NCBI GenBank assembly: GCA_903906135.1
Contig: CAIVJE010000044.1
Location: forward strand, 1 to 44,312
Reading direction: 5' to 3'
DNA length: 44,312 bases
Source: an uncultured Verrucomicrobiota bacterium
GTDB taxonomy: Bacteria; Verrucomicrobiota; Verrucomicrobiia; Opitutales; Opitutaceae
The notes beneath the pieces were generated by a model. The model searched no databases, was not told the DNA's origin, and saw only the letters and a program-made list of their open reading frames with translations. The translations under genes were made by a program, and so were the position numbers. This document shows, in pieces, positions 17,503 through 25,208 of this stretch (position 1 is its first letter; each line of letters opens with the position of its first letter).

Positions 17503-18576
17503 TTACAGCAGTGACTGCTGGGCCCCGAGGGCAGCTTTCAGACCTACTGCGTGGTAGCCTTTCGGGGTCAAAATGCGGCCCTGGGCGGTGCGCTGGAGGT
17601 AGCCTTCTTGAATCAGAAATGGCTCATGAACTTCTTCGAGTGTTTCGGTCTCTTCACCTACCGCGATGGCGATCGTGCTCATGCCGACAGGCCCGCCCGC
17701 ATAATTTTCCGCCATCACACGCAGCATGCGCTTATCCATTTCATCGAGTCCCGCTGCATCAATCTCGAGTAGTTCAAGGGCCGCGGCGGCTACGGTTTGA
17801 GTGATCTTCCCCGCTGCTTTTTCCGAAGCGAAGTCGCGGCAAAAGTTGACGAGATTATTCGCTATCCGTGGAGTCCCGCGGGCGCGGCGGGCGATTTCCT
17901 GAGCGCCGCCCGCGTCGATGGCGACCTTGAGGAGTCCACAACTGCGCAGCACAATTCCCTCGAGGGTGGCGCGGTCATAATAATCGAGGCGCGTATTCAG
18001 GGTGAAACGTGAACGCAGGGGCGCGGTGAGCAGGCCCGAACGGGTCGTGGCGCCGACGAGAGTAAATTTTGGAATGGAAAGGCGGACGCTGCGAGCGTTG
18101 GGTCCTTGGTCGATCATGATATCGAGCCGGAAATCCTCCATCGCACTGTAAAGATATTCTTCCACCGTTTTCGGAATACGGTGGATCTCATCAATAAACA
18201 AAATATCGCCTTCCTCCATGTTGGTGAGCAGGCCGGCTAGATCGCCGGCTTTCTCAATGACCGGCCCAGAGGTCACTCGTACCGTGCGACCGAGTTCGTG
18301 GCCGAGGATGAATGCCAGCGTGGTTTTTCCCAGCCCCGGCGGTCCCGAAAGCAGAATATGATTGAGGGCTTCGCCGCGGCGCTTGGCGGCGCCGACCATC
18401 ACCTGCAGGCGTTCCACGGTCTTGGGTTGGCCGGAAAAATCACTGAAGGATAGCGGGCGCAGCGCAGCCTCGGCGGGTGAGACCGGCGCCGTGAGGGCGC
18501 TCGTCAAAAAGCCCGTACCAGTGGCCGAGGTGGTCGCCGCTTTCGGCTTTTGGTGCTCGATTTTAGATTGGGCCAC
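17503..18576 (-). CDS. ruvB: Holliday junction branch migration ATPase RuvB
   Basis: Hexameric AAA+ motor that works with RuvA to move Holliday junctions. Seen: SFSDFSGQPKTVERLQVMV, Walker A LLSGPPGLGKTTLAFILGHE, Walker B ILFIDEIHRIP, sensor GATTRSGLLTAPLRSRF, and the C-terminal winged-helix segment GYLQRTAQGRILTPKGYHAV. 357 residues, slightly long because of a Ser/Thr/Ala-rich leader of about 35 residues. The only start giving the full N-terminus is the GTG at 18576. No ruvA or ruvC is adjacent. Confidence 0.95.
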   Translation of the reverse strand: MAQSKIEHQKPKAATTSATGTGFLTSALTAPVSPAEAALRPLSFSDFSGQPKTVERLQVMVGAAKRRGEALNHILLSGPPGLGKTTLAFILGHELGRTVRVTSGPVIEKAGDLAGLLTNMEEGDILFIDEIHRIPKTVEEYLYSAMEDFRLDIMIDQGPNARSVRLSIPKFTLVGATTRSGLLTAPLRSRFTLNTRLDYYDRATLEGIVLRSCGLLKVAIDAGGAQEIARRARGTPRIANNLVNFCRDFASEKAAGKITQTVAAAALELLEIDAAGLDEMDKRMLRVMAENYAGGPVGMSTIAIAVGEETETLEEVHEPFLIQEGYLQRTAQGRILTPKGYHAVGLKAALGAQQSLL

Positions 18577-18648
18577 GGGAAAGGAGGATGAGCATTCTGA
18601 GCGGAGCGAAGGGTTCGGCGAAATTAAGGTTTCAGAATAAAAACAGAC

Positions 18649-19938
18649 TTATTTCCATTCAACCTCTGCGCCGAGGCTCCGCAGGTTTTCGACGAAATGA
18701 GGGTGGGCGCGTTTGATGGTGTCAGCATTCTTCACCACGCTTTTCCCCGGAATGCTGGCCGCCACCATGTAAAGTGCGACCGCAGCGCGGATGATGTAAG
18801 GAGCTTCGACCGTCGTGGGGTGAAGGGGGCGAGCGCCAAAAACAGTAATCCGATGCGGATCACTGACGACCACGTGGGCGCCAAATTTAGATAACTCTGA
18901 CATCCAGGTGAAGCCACCTTCGTAGACTTTATTCCAGAACATCACGGTGCCTTCAGCTCGCACGGCGAGTGCGATCATGCAGGGTAGCAGATCAACCGGG
19001 AAATAAGGCCACGGAGCCGCCTCAATTTTAGGCAGCAGGTTAGAGGTGAAAGGTTGCGTGATGACGAGCTTTTGGCGGCGGCGGACGATGGCGGTGTCTC
19101 CCTCGTATTCGATTTTGACGCCCAACTTCGCGAACGAGCGATTGATGAGGTCAAAGTGGTGGGGGAGGGAATTTTTAACGCGGACTTCGCCGCCAGTGAT
19201 GGCGCCAAGGGCGAGAAAAGTAACGACCTCATGATGGTCCGTGTTGATCGTGATCGTGCCGCCCTTAAGCTGCTTAACCCCTGTCACCGTGAGTTGGCTC
19301 GTGCCGAGGCCCGTAATTTTTGCGCCCATCGTGACGAGGGCAGCGCAGAGGTCTTGGACATGAGGTTCGCTCGCCGCATTGAGCAGCACCGATTCACCCT
19401 CCGCCAGCACCGCGGCCATGACGAAATTTTCCGTAGCTGTCACCGACATGTAATCGGGCCAGTGGCGGCCGGCGCGAAAACGACCGCGCAGGGCCATGGT
19501 TAATTTGCGCTGATGAGAAATTTTGGCCCCTAGTTTTTCGAGAATCTCCAAGTGCGGGTCCAATTCACGAATGCCGAGTGAGCAACCTTTGGCGTTGGTG
19601 GGCAGCGTGATTTTTTTCATGCGCTGCAACAGGGGCGCGAAAAGGAGCACGGCAGAGCGCATCCCGGCGGGCAATTCGCCATTGAGGCGGCGAGCATCGA
19701 AGCTCGAATGATCAATGCTCATCGTGCCCGCCGCGCGATCCCACACAATGTGTGAGCCTTGTTCAGTGAAGAAATTCACGAGCTTCTCGACGTCCGTAAT
19801 AAATGGGACGTGCCGTAGGGTCAGCTTGGCGTCGGTGAGCAGGGACGCACAAAGAATCGGCAAGATAGAGTTCTTATTGCCCGAGGGCGTGATGGTGCCG
19901 CTCAGAGGTTTGCCGCCGTGAATGATGAGGTCAGCCAT
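18649..19938 (-). CDS. murA: UDP-N-acetylglucosamine 1-carboxyvinyltransferase
   Basis: First committed step of peptidoglycan synthesis: transfers enolpyruvate from PEP to UDP-GlcNAc. Seen: PSGNKNSILPILCASLLTD with K22/N23, ELPAGMRSAVLLFAPLL, and the fosfomycin-target Cys at C119 in LPTNAKGCSLGIRELDPHL. Length 429 is normal. The loop before the Cys reads LPTNAKGC instead of the common LPGGC, so it is a somewhat divergent MurA, but the Cys is kept. It begins about 50 bp downstream of a strong terminator and is followed by ruvB after 72 bp. Confidence 0.93.
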   Translation of the reverse strand: MADLIIHGGKPLSGTITPSGNKNSILPILCASLLTDAKLTLRHVPFITDVEKLVNFFTEQGSHIVWDRAAGTMSIDHSSFDARRLNGELPAGMRSAVLLFAPLLQRMKKITLPTNAKGCSLGIRELDPHLEILEKLGAKISHQRKLTMALRGRFRAGRHWPDYMSVTATENFVMAAVLAEGESVLLNAASEPHVQDLCAALVTMGAKITGLGTSQLTVTGVKQLKGGTITINTDHHEVVTFLALGAITGGEVRVKNSLPHHFDLINRSFAKLGVKIEYEGDTAIVRRRQKLVITQPFTSNLLPKIEAAPWPYFPVDLLPCMIALAVRAEGTVMFWNKVYEGGFTWMSELSKFGAHVVVSDPHRITVFGARPLHPTTVEAPYIIRAAVALYMVAASIPGKSVVKNADTIKRAHPHFVENLRSLGAEVEWK

Positions 19939-19991
19939 CGGGTGAGAGTAGGATTGCGAGTTGAGCGAGGCGCGCTGCGGTCAGCGACAAT

Positions 19992-20022
19992 AAAAAAGCG
20001 TCTACCGTAAGGCAGACGCTTT
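19992..20022 (-). terminator. Rho-independent terminator of the RG-rich gene
   Basis: Read on the minus strand: AAAGCGTCT, loop, AGACGCTTT, then a run of T. The 9-bp stem is perfect (19995-20003 with 20014-20022), has an inner CC/GG pair closing a tetraloop, and is followed by TTTTTT. It lies about 45 bp after the stop of the gene at 21004-20066 and separates it from murA. Confidence 0.9.
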
Positions 20023-20065
20023 GAATGCGATTCGCGCGGGGCGCGTTGGCAAGAGTTAAGTGGCT

Positions 20066-21004
20066 TTAGACACCACCTTGACTCGATCCTTGGTCGCCAC
20101 CCCCGCGGTAGTCACCGCGGGATTGGCTCCGACCACGACCACCGCGACTGCGGCGGCGTTGGCCATCACCACCACCACCACTGCCACCGCTGGAACTGCG
20201 CCCGCGATCACCGCGGTTGCGGTTGTAAGCGCGATCCCCTGATGGTGCCGCGGCAGATGCCGAGGTGCTGGAGGAACTCGTGAAGAGAGATTTCAGCCAG
20301 CTGAAGAATCCCCGCGATGGGGCCGGCGCGGGGCTGCGCGAAGCTGCGGGAGCATCCGGCGCGGCGGGTCGAGTCGGACGATTCTCGCGTGGGGCCCCAC
20401 CGTAATTAGACGGGGTGGGTACATAATTGTAGCCGGGACGCACGTAGATGAATTTCTCGGGAATCGAGGCTGGATCAAACGGCTCTTGGGCGGGGCTTGC
20501 GGCGCGCCGGGGTTCCTCGCGGCGGGCTTCTTCCCGACGAGGACGATCATTGCGCGACTCACGGGCAGGTCGGAATCCCTCGCTTTCCCACGTTTGGGCC
20601 GGCGCGGTTTTCTGTTGTTCGGGCTCGAGAATATTTAATTCAGCAGGCTCTTCATTGGCGACTTGGACGGGAGCGGCAATAACCGCGGCAGGGGCTTTGA
20701 CAGGGGCAACCGGAGCAGCGGCGACTGGCGCGGGGGCGACAGGGGCAGCGGACTCAGTTACAGCCACGGGTGTTTCCACCGGGGCGAACGGATTTTGGTA
20801 TTCACGCGGAGCGGTCACGACCGCAATTGCGGTCGGGGTGTACTCGGCAGAGGCCGCGGTTGCGGCAGCAGGGGCACTCGAACGCTTAGCTTTCCCGCGG
20901 GCTAGGCCAGAGCCGCGCGTGGAGCCGAATGAGGACTCGGCGTTTAACGCCGGAGTGGTCGCAGATGCTTCGGCAGGAGCATTGGACGATTCTGTGGATG
21001 ACAT
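20066..21004 (-). CDS. Intrinsically disordered Ala/Pro- and RG-rich protein, unknown
   Basis: 312 residues, not recognised. Residues 1-130 are Ala/Pro/Val-rich low complexity. A charged Arg/Glu stretch follows (NDRPRREEARREEPRR). The most conserved-looking piece is PEKFIYVRPGYNYVPTPSNY. Then comes a short amphipathic segment, RGFFSWLKSLF. The last ~55 residues are an RGG-like tail (RNRGDRGRSSS, GQRRRSRGGRGRSQSRGDY, YRGGG). Such tails commonly bind RNA, and an amphipathic helix could touch the membrane, as in RNase E; this is analogy only. I chose the ATG at 21004 over one at 21097. It has its own terminator and is divergent from the dUTPase. Confidence 0.75.
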   Translation of the reverse strand: MSSTESSNAPAEASATTPALNAESSFGSTRGSGLARGKAKRSSAPAAATAASAEYTPTAIAVVTAPREYQNPFAPVETPVAVTESAAPVAPAPVAAAPVAPVKAPAAVIAAPVQVANEEPAELNILEPEQQKTAPAQTWESEGFRPARESRNDRPRREEARREEPRRAASPAQEPFDPASIPEKFIYVRPGYNYVPTPSNYGGAPRENRPTRPAAPDAPAASRSPAPAPSRGFFSWLKSLFTSSSSTSASAAAPSGDRAYNRNRGDRGRSSSGGSGGGGDGQRRRSRGGRGRSQSRGDYRGGGDQGSSQGGV

Positions 21005-21195
21005 GTCTATGTTGTTGGTTGTAAGCGCCTGCCAAGAATGGCGGCGCAGGGTTGTTGATGCCAGCTGGAGCTCGAAAATCTCGCTCAACAGCGGCAATAG
21101 CTGCTCAAAGTCGTGGATACGCCCTAGCAGGGCAACTTAATTTTTCCTGGGCGACGGGCTTGCCAGAGGGGGAAGTGGCGCTCAAGTTAGTCGTC

Positions 21196-21567
21196 ATGGA
21201 CAAACTCGAGGAAATTTTTCGTATGCAAGATGCGCTTAATAAGCGCATTGGAGTGAATTTACCACCGCCCACTGATGAAGAAAAGGCGAAGTGGATACTT
21301 AATTACACTCGCGCCATGCAGCAAGAGACAGCCGAGCTGATTGATAGCGTGCCATGGAAATGGTGGGCGAAGTACCAGAAATTTGACGAGCAGAACGCCA
21401 AGGTTGAGGTCGTCGATCTCTTTCACTTTCTCGTATCGCTGGCCCAAACGCTCGGCATGACGCCGGACGATGTTTATCAAGCGTACCTTAAGAAAAACGC
21501 AGTTAATCATCAACGGCAGGAAAGTGGCTACGTCAAAAAAGACGAAGCCGACTCCAAGCATATCTGA
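21196..21567 (+). CDS. dUTPase of the all-alpha (dimeric) NTP pyrophosphatase family
   Basis: Hydrolyses dUTP (and probably dUDP) to dUMP, keeping uracil out of DNA. 123 residues. The metal-binding pattern of all-alpha NTP pyrophosphatases is visible as ETAELIDSVPWKWW (ExxxD-type helix) and VEVVDLFHFLVSLAQTLGM (ExxD helix), with the typical WKWWAK between them and a YLKKNAVNHQRQESGY tail. I chose the ATG at 21196 (MDKLEEIFRMQ); earlier in-frame starts add sequence unlike the family. It converges with arsC. Confidence 0.85.
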   Translation: MDKLEEIFRMQDALNKRIGVNLPPPTDEEKAKWILNYTRAMQQETAELIDSVPWKWWAKYQKFDEQNAKVEVVDLFHFLVSLAQTLGMTPDDVYQAYLKKNAVNHQRQESGYVKKDEADSKHI

Positions 21568-21618
21568 GATCAGGTCGGTTGGGAGCCCGAGAAGGCTGCG
21601 GCCGGCGAGTGACCTAAG

Positions 21619-22065
21619 CTAGCCTCGGGGGCGGAAGCGCAGACCGGCGGCATAAGCCTCGAACACCCTTTTGATTTCGTCGCGCACGCAGCGAAATTGG
21701 TTGAGGATTTCTTCCTCTGTCCCCGTCGCATGAGCAGGATCAGCAAAGCCCCAGTGGTGACGATTTACTTGGCCGGGAAATAATGGGCAGGCCTGATCAG
21801 CATTGCCGCAAACAGTGATCACCGTGGTGATACTTTGGGTCAGAAAATCATTCATGTGTTTTGACCGGTGCTGGGAGATATCAATGCCGATCTCCTGCAT
21901 CACTTGAATAGCTTTGGGGTGCACATAGCCAGCGGGGCAAGAGCCAGCACTATGGACGACAACGAGATCGCCCGCCGCTGCGCGCAAGATGCCTTCAGCC
22001 AGATGGCTTCGGCAGGAATTTCCCGTGCATAGAATGAGGACGATGGGTTTGGCTGGTAGCGTCAT
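21619..22065 (-). CDS. arsC: Arsenate reductase, thioredoxin-coupled (LMW phosphatase fold)
   Basis: Reduces arsenate to arsenite in the cytoplasm. The LMW-phosphatase P-loop is [15 protein letters not shown] (C13, C18) and the second redox pair is [13 protein letters not shown] (C86, C93), matching the S. aureus pI258 type, which is recycled by thioredoxin rather than glutaredoxin. 148 residues, slightly longer than pI258 ArsC. It is the last gene of arsR-acr3-arsC, 18 bp after acr3, which exports its product. Confidence 0.94.
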   Translation of the reverse strand: MTLPAKPIVLILCTGNSCRSHLAEGILRAAAGDLVVVHSAGSCPAGYVHPKAIQVMQEIGIDISQHRSKHMNDFLTQSITTVITVCGNADQACPLFPGQVNRHHWGFADPAHATGTEEEILNQFRCVRDEIKRVFEAYAAGLRFRPRG

Positions 22066-22083
22066 CGGTTGCGGTTAAATAAA

Positions 22084-23139
22084 TTAGAGAGAGGCGGGAA
22101 ACCAGCGGCGGCGCAGCCAGAAGGCGACGTGGACGAGGCCAATCAGGGCGGGCACTTCAATGAGGGGGCCGACCACCGCAGCAAAGGCGACGCCGGAGTT
22201 CAGGCCGAACACGGCAATAGCGACCGCGATCGCTAGCTCGAAATTGTTGCCCGCAGAAGTAAAGGCGAGGCTGGCTGATCGCGGGTAGTCCGCGCCCATT
22301 TTTTTAGCTAAGGCAAAGCTCGTGAGAAACATGATCGCGAAGTAAATCATCAAGGGCAGTGCGATACGGAGAACATCCAAGGGAAGTTTAACAAAGGCGC
22401 TTCCCTGGAAGGTGAACATGACGACGATCGTGAAGAGCAGCGCGCTCAGGGTCAGCGGGGCGATGCGGGGGATGAATTTTTTATCATACCACTCCTCGCC
22501 CTTGAGCGGCACGAGCGCGATCCGGCTGAGCAACCCAGCGGCAAAAGGGATGCCGAGGTAGATCATGACGCTCCAGAAAATATCTAACATCCGCACCGGC
22601 ACGACGGCGCCGGCCAAACCGAAATAGGGCGGGAGCACCGTGATGAAGACCCAAGCGTAGAAACTGTAGAGTACAATTTGGGCGATGCTGTTGAGGGCGA
22701 CGAGCCCGGCTGCATATTCGGGACTGCCTTTGGCCAGATCATTCCAGACGAGTACCATGGCGATGCAGCGTGCGATGCCGACGAGGATGAGGCCCACCAT
22801 GTAGTCGGGGTGGTCACGCAGCAAGGTAACGGCCAGCAAGAACATCAGGACCGGTCCCACGATCCAATTTTGGACCAGCGAAAGGGTAAGAATGCGTGGG
22901 TTGGCGAACACTTTGGGCAACTGAGCGTATTTCACTTTCGCCAAGGGCGGGTACATCATCAAAATGAGACCAATCGCGATGGGGAGATTGGTGGTGCCCA
23001 GAGTGAGTGGGGCAAAAAAAGCAGTGGGGTCGGTAATTACGAATTGGCCGAGCATGACGCCTAGACCGATGGCGATGAAAATCCAGACCGTCAGATAACG
23101 GTCGAGAAATGACATTTGGGGAGCGATGGATGCTTGCAT
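22084..23139 (-). CDS. acr3: Arsenite efflux transporter, ACR3 family
   Basis: Inner-membrane arsenite exporter of the BART superfamily. 351 residues with about 10 membrane spans. Family marks: [19 protein letters not shown] at the N-terminus, the conserved Cys of TM4 in [19 protein letters not shown], and [19 protein letters not shown]. It starts 12 bp after arsR and ends 18 bp before arsC, one operon. An internal ATG (M9, MSFLDRY) is an alternative start. Confidence 0.95.
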   Translation of the reverse strand: MQASIAPQMSFLDRYLTVWIFIAIGLGVMLGQFVITDPTAFFAPLTLGTTNLPIAIGLILMMYPPLAKVKYAQLPKVFANPRILTLSLVQNWIVGPVLMFLLAVTLLRDHPDYMVGLILVGIARCIAMVLVWNDLAKGSPEYAAGLVALNSIAQIVLYSFYAWVFITVLPPYFGLAGAVVPVRMLDIFWSVMIYLGIPFAAGLLSRIALVPLKGEEWYDKKFIPRIAPLTLSALLFTIVVMFTFQGSAFVKLPLDVLRIALPLMIYFAIMFLTSFALAKKMGADYPRSASLAFTSAGNNFELAIAVAIAVFGLNSGVAFAAVVGPLIEVPALIGLVHVAFWLRRRWFPASL

Positions 23140-23151
23140 AGGAGGGAAGTA

Positions 23152-23532
23152 TTAACGGGCTAAATGGAGAAATTTGCGCCGCGGCACAATGGGTGGACAG
23201 TCGCAGTCGAGCTGGCTAGCGAGTTGGGTTAGTTTAGCCAGATCACGACGTAGCCGTGGCTCCTCTGGACTAGTATTTTGTAAAAAGCGCAAATTAGCGA
23301 CCAGCGCTGGGGGGCGCGGGTTGGCTAAAGCATAAATACGCCAGAGGCCCCGCTGCGTGGTCGTTACCAGCCCATGGCGACGCAAATAGCCGAGGTGCCG
23401 AGAGATTTTAGTTTGGGGTAACCGCAATAAGGCTTCGAAATGACAAACGCAGAGGGGTTGCTGGGCGAGCAGGTTGATTAAGCGTAGTCGCGTGACATCA
23501 CTTAGGCAGCGGTAGAGATTAATCAATTTCAA
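23152..23532 (-). CDS. arsR: ArsR-family transcriptional repressor
   Basis: Winged-helix repressor that leaves DNA when As(III) binds. Seen: CLSDVTRLRLINLLAQ, the metal motif PLCVCHFEALL (C28, C30), the recognition helix QTKISRHLGYLRRHGLV, and a Cys pair near the C-terminus (LDCDCPP) that may supply further thiolates. E. coli ArsR uses CVCDLC; here the third Cys of that motif is missing. The only plausible start is TTG at 23532 (another TTG is two codons later). A candidate operator lies 25-46 bp upstream. Confidence 0.92.
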   Translation of the reverse strand: MKLINLYRCLSDVTRLRLINLLAQQPLCVCHFEALLRLPQTKISRHLGYLRRHGLVTTTQRGLWRIYALANPRPPALVANLRFLQNTSPEEPRLRRDLAKLTQLASQLDCDCPPIVPRRKFLHLAR

Positions 23533-23556
23533 GAGCGGCAGTTGGCATTATTTTTA

Positions 23557-23578
23557 TATATTTGCCAAGGCGAATATA
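23557..23578. promoter_or_regulatory. Candidate ArsR operator
   Basis: Imperfect palindrome TATATTTGCC-AA-GGCGAATATA, 9 of 10 positions pairing, in the 178-bp gap upstream of arsR and within range of its promoter. Position and symmetry fit a self-regulating ArsR site; binding is inferred. Confidence 0.5.
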
Positions 23579-23710
23579 CTAATCGTCCCCGTACGCCTTA
23601 GGCTGAGCGGGGTGGTCGGTCTGGTGGTGACTGCCTTAACTGGCGGGTGGGAGCAAAACTGGGGGCTTGCTTGCTGAGACAGGGCGCCTCTGCATAATGG
23701 GTTCCATCTC

Positions 23711-25069
23711 ATGAAACTTACTGATCTCAACCGCCAGGGCGGTATTGGCGCCAATTCACTGCTTTTGCAGATCGGCGATTTAAATATTCTGGTCGACTGC
23801 GGACTAAATCCCAAGACGCCCGGCCTCGGCGCTTTACCCGACCTCAAATTACTGCGCGACGTCCATCTCGACCTGATCATCATCACGCATTGTCATTTAG
23901 ATCATATTGGTGGTCTCCCCGTCGTGATGCGCCAACACCCCAAGACCCCCGTGCTCCTGACGCAGTCGAGTCGCATGTTGATCGAGAAGATGCTGCATAA
24001 TTCTGCCAACGTCATGCAGAAGCAAAAAGAGGAGGATAATATCCCCGGCTACCCGCTTTTTACCCATCAAGAAATTGAAGGTCTGGTGCATCGTTTTAAC
24101 GGACTTGATTTCAAGAAGATCAAGAAAATCAAAGGCAAGCGCACGGAGATCGAGCTCATGTTTCACCCGTCAGGTCATGTGGCGGGAGCCACGGCGGTTG
24201 AGATCCATCACGGGCTCCGGAAAATATTTCTGACCGGCGATGTATTGTTTGAACATTTGCGCACGCTGAAGGGGGCCCATTTCCCCATTGGTCATTTTGA
24301 TACGCTGATCATCGAGACCACCCGCGGCATGACGGAGCGCGCTTATGGCAAGGAGCGCGTTCATGAAATCGCGCGCCTGATCGACTCAATTAACGATACG
24401 ATTGCGAATGGGGGTTCTTTCCTGTTGCCCGTGTTTGCCTTGGGCCGGATGCAAGAACTGCTCGCCGTCTTTCACGATGCGCGCCGCTTCGGTCGGTTGA
24501 TCGATTGCCCGATGTTTGCGGGCGGCCTCGGGATCGGGCTTTCGGAATTATTTGATGAGGTTTCGCGGAAAACGAAAGATGTGCAATTTGATCGGCGAAT
24601 TTTAAAGGATCTTAAATTGGGCAAGTTGCCGCGCAAAATCACCCCGGGTCAAGAGCCGCACCAGAAGGGGCTCTATATTGTTAGCTCCGGTATGTTGGTG
24701 GAGCGCACGCCAAGTTATGCGCTCGCTTCGGGCTTGTTGGGTCACGCCCATAACACGATTGGTTTTGTCGGCTATTGTGATCCGGACACTCCGGGCGGAA
24801 AATTATTGGCCACCAAGCCGGGGGCAAACTTCCTCTTCGCGGCCCTCGATGTTAAGACTAAGGTTAAGGCTCGCGTGGAGCGCTTTGAGTTGAGCGGCCA
24901 TGCCGAGCGGGGCGAGCTCTTGGAATTTGCGGTGCAGACCAAAGCGCGGTGCGTGGTGCTGACGCATGGGGATCCCGATGCCCGCGATTGGTTCAAGTCC
25001 CAACTAGCCGAGCAATTGCCCAAGGCCAAAATTCTCGATCCGGTGCCGCTGCACGTTTATGAGGTCTGA
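23711..25069 (+). CDS. MBL-fold beta-CASP exonuclease family protein
   Basis: 452-residue hydrolase of the metallo-beta-lactamase/beta-CASP type, expected to cut or trim RNA. Seen: the MBL motif IITHCHLDHIGGLP (HxHxDH), the third motif MFHPSGHVAGATAV with LTGDVLF, beta-CASP parts LLPVFALGRMQELL and YIVSSGMLV, and the C-terminal ELSGHAERGELLEF and LTHGDPDARD. It is close in layout to bacterial YSH1/CPSF-like proteins rather than RNase J (no long C-terminal domain). The ATG is at 23711. It stands divergent from the ars operon, apparently as a single gene. Confidence 0.87.
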   Translation: MKLTDLNRQGGIGANSLLLQIGDLNILVDCGLNPKTPGLGALPDLKLLRDVHLDLIIITHCHLDHIGGLPVVMRQHPKTPVLLTQSSRMLIEKMLHNSANVMQKQKEEDNIPGYPLFTHQEIEGLVHRFNGLDFKKIKKIKGKRTEIELMFHPSGHVAGATAVEIHHGLRKIFLTGDVLFEHLRTLKGAHFPIGHFDTLIIETTRGMTERAYGKERVHEIARLIDSINDTIANGGSFLLPVFALGRMQELLAVFHDARRFGRLIDCPMFAGGLGIGLSELFDEVSRKTKDVQFDRRILKDLKLGKLPRKITPGQEPHQKGLYIVSSGMLVERTPSYALASGLLGHAHNTIGFVGYCDPDTPGGKLLATKPGANFLFAALDVKTKVKARVERFELSGHAERGELLEFAVQTKARCVVLTHGDPDARDWFKSQLAEQLPKAKILDPVPLHVYEV

Positions 25070-25208
25070 GCAGATGGAGTGACCGTCGCCGCGGTGACGA
25101 ACTGCTCCGCGGCCGGTTGGGGCGAGGGCTGGACCATGGCCGCGGGGGCTTTTATCTGATTTTTTCTTGCTCTCGACTCTTCGCGAGCAACGCCCAGCTT
25201 TTCTTTCC

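Noticed and set aside
18594-18638. ATTCTGA...TCAGAAT inverted repeat upstream of ruvB
   Set aside because: Seven-bp arms 31 bp apart are expected by chance at this scale; does not match a known LexA-type box.
20060-20242. Thr/Ala-repeat open frame on the plus strand over the RG-rich tail
   Set aside because: Antisense of Arg/Gly repeats; low-complexity artefact.
21568-21618. Nested inverted repeats between dUTPase and arsC
   Set aside because: Short arms, no T-run; not a supportable terminator.
25167-25190. TTGCTC/GAGCAA hairpin upstream of ettA
   Set aside because: Six base pairs with a mismatch and no T-run; too weak to call a terminator or leader element.
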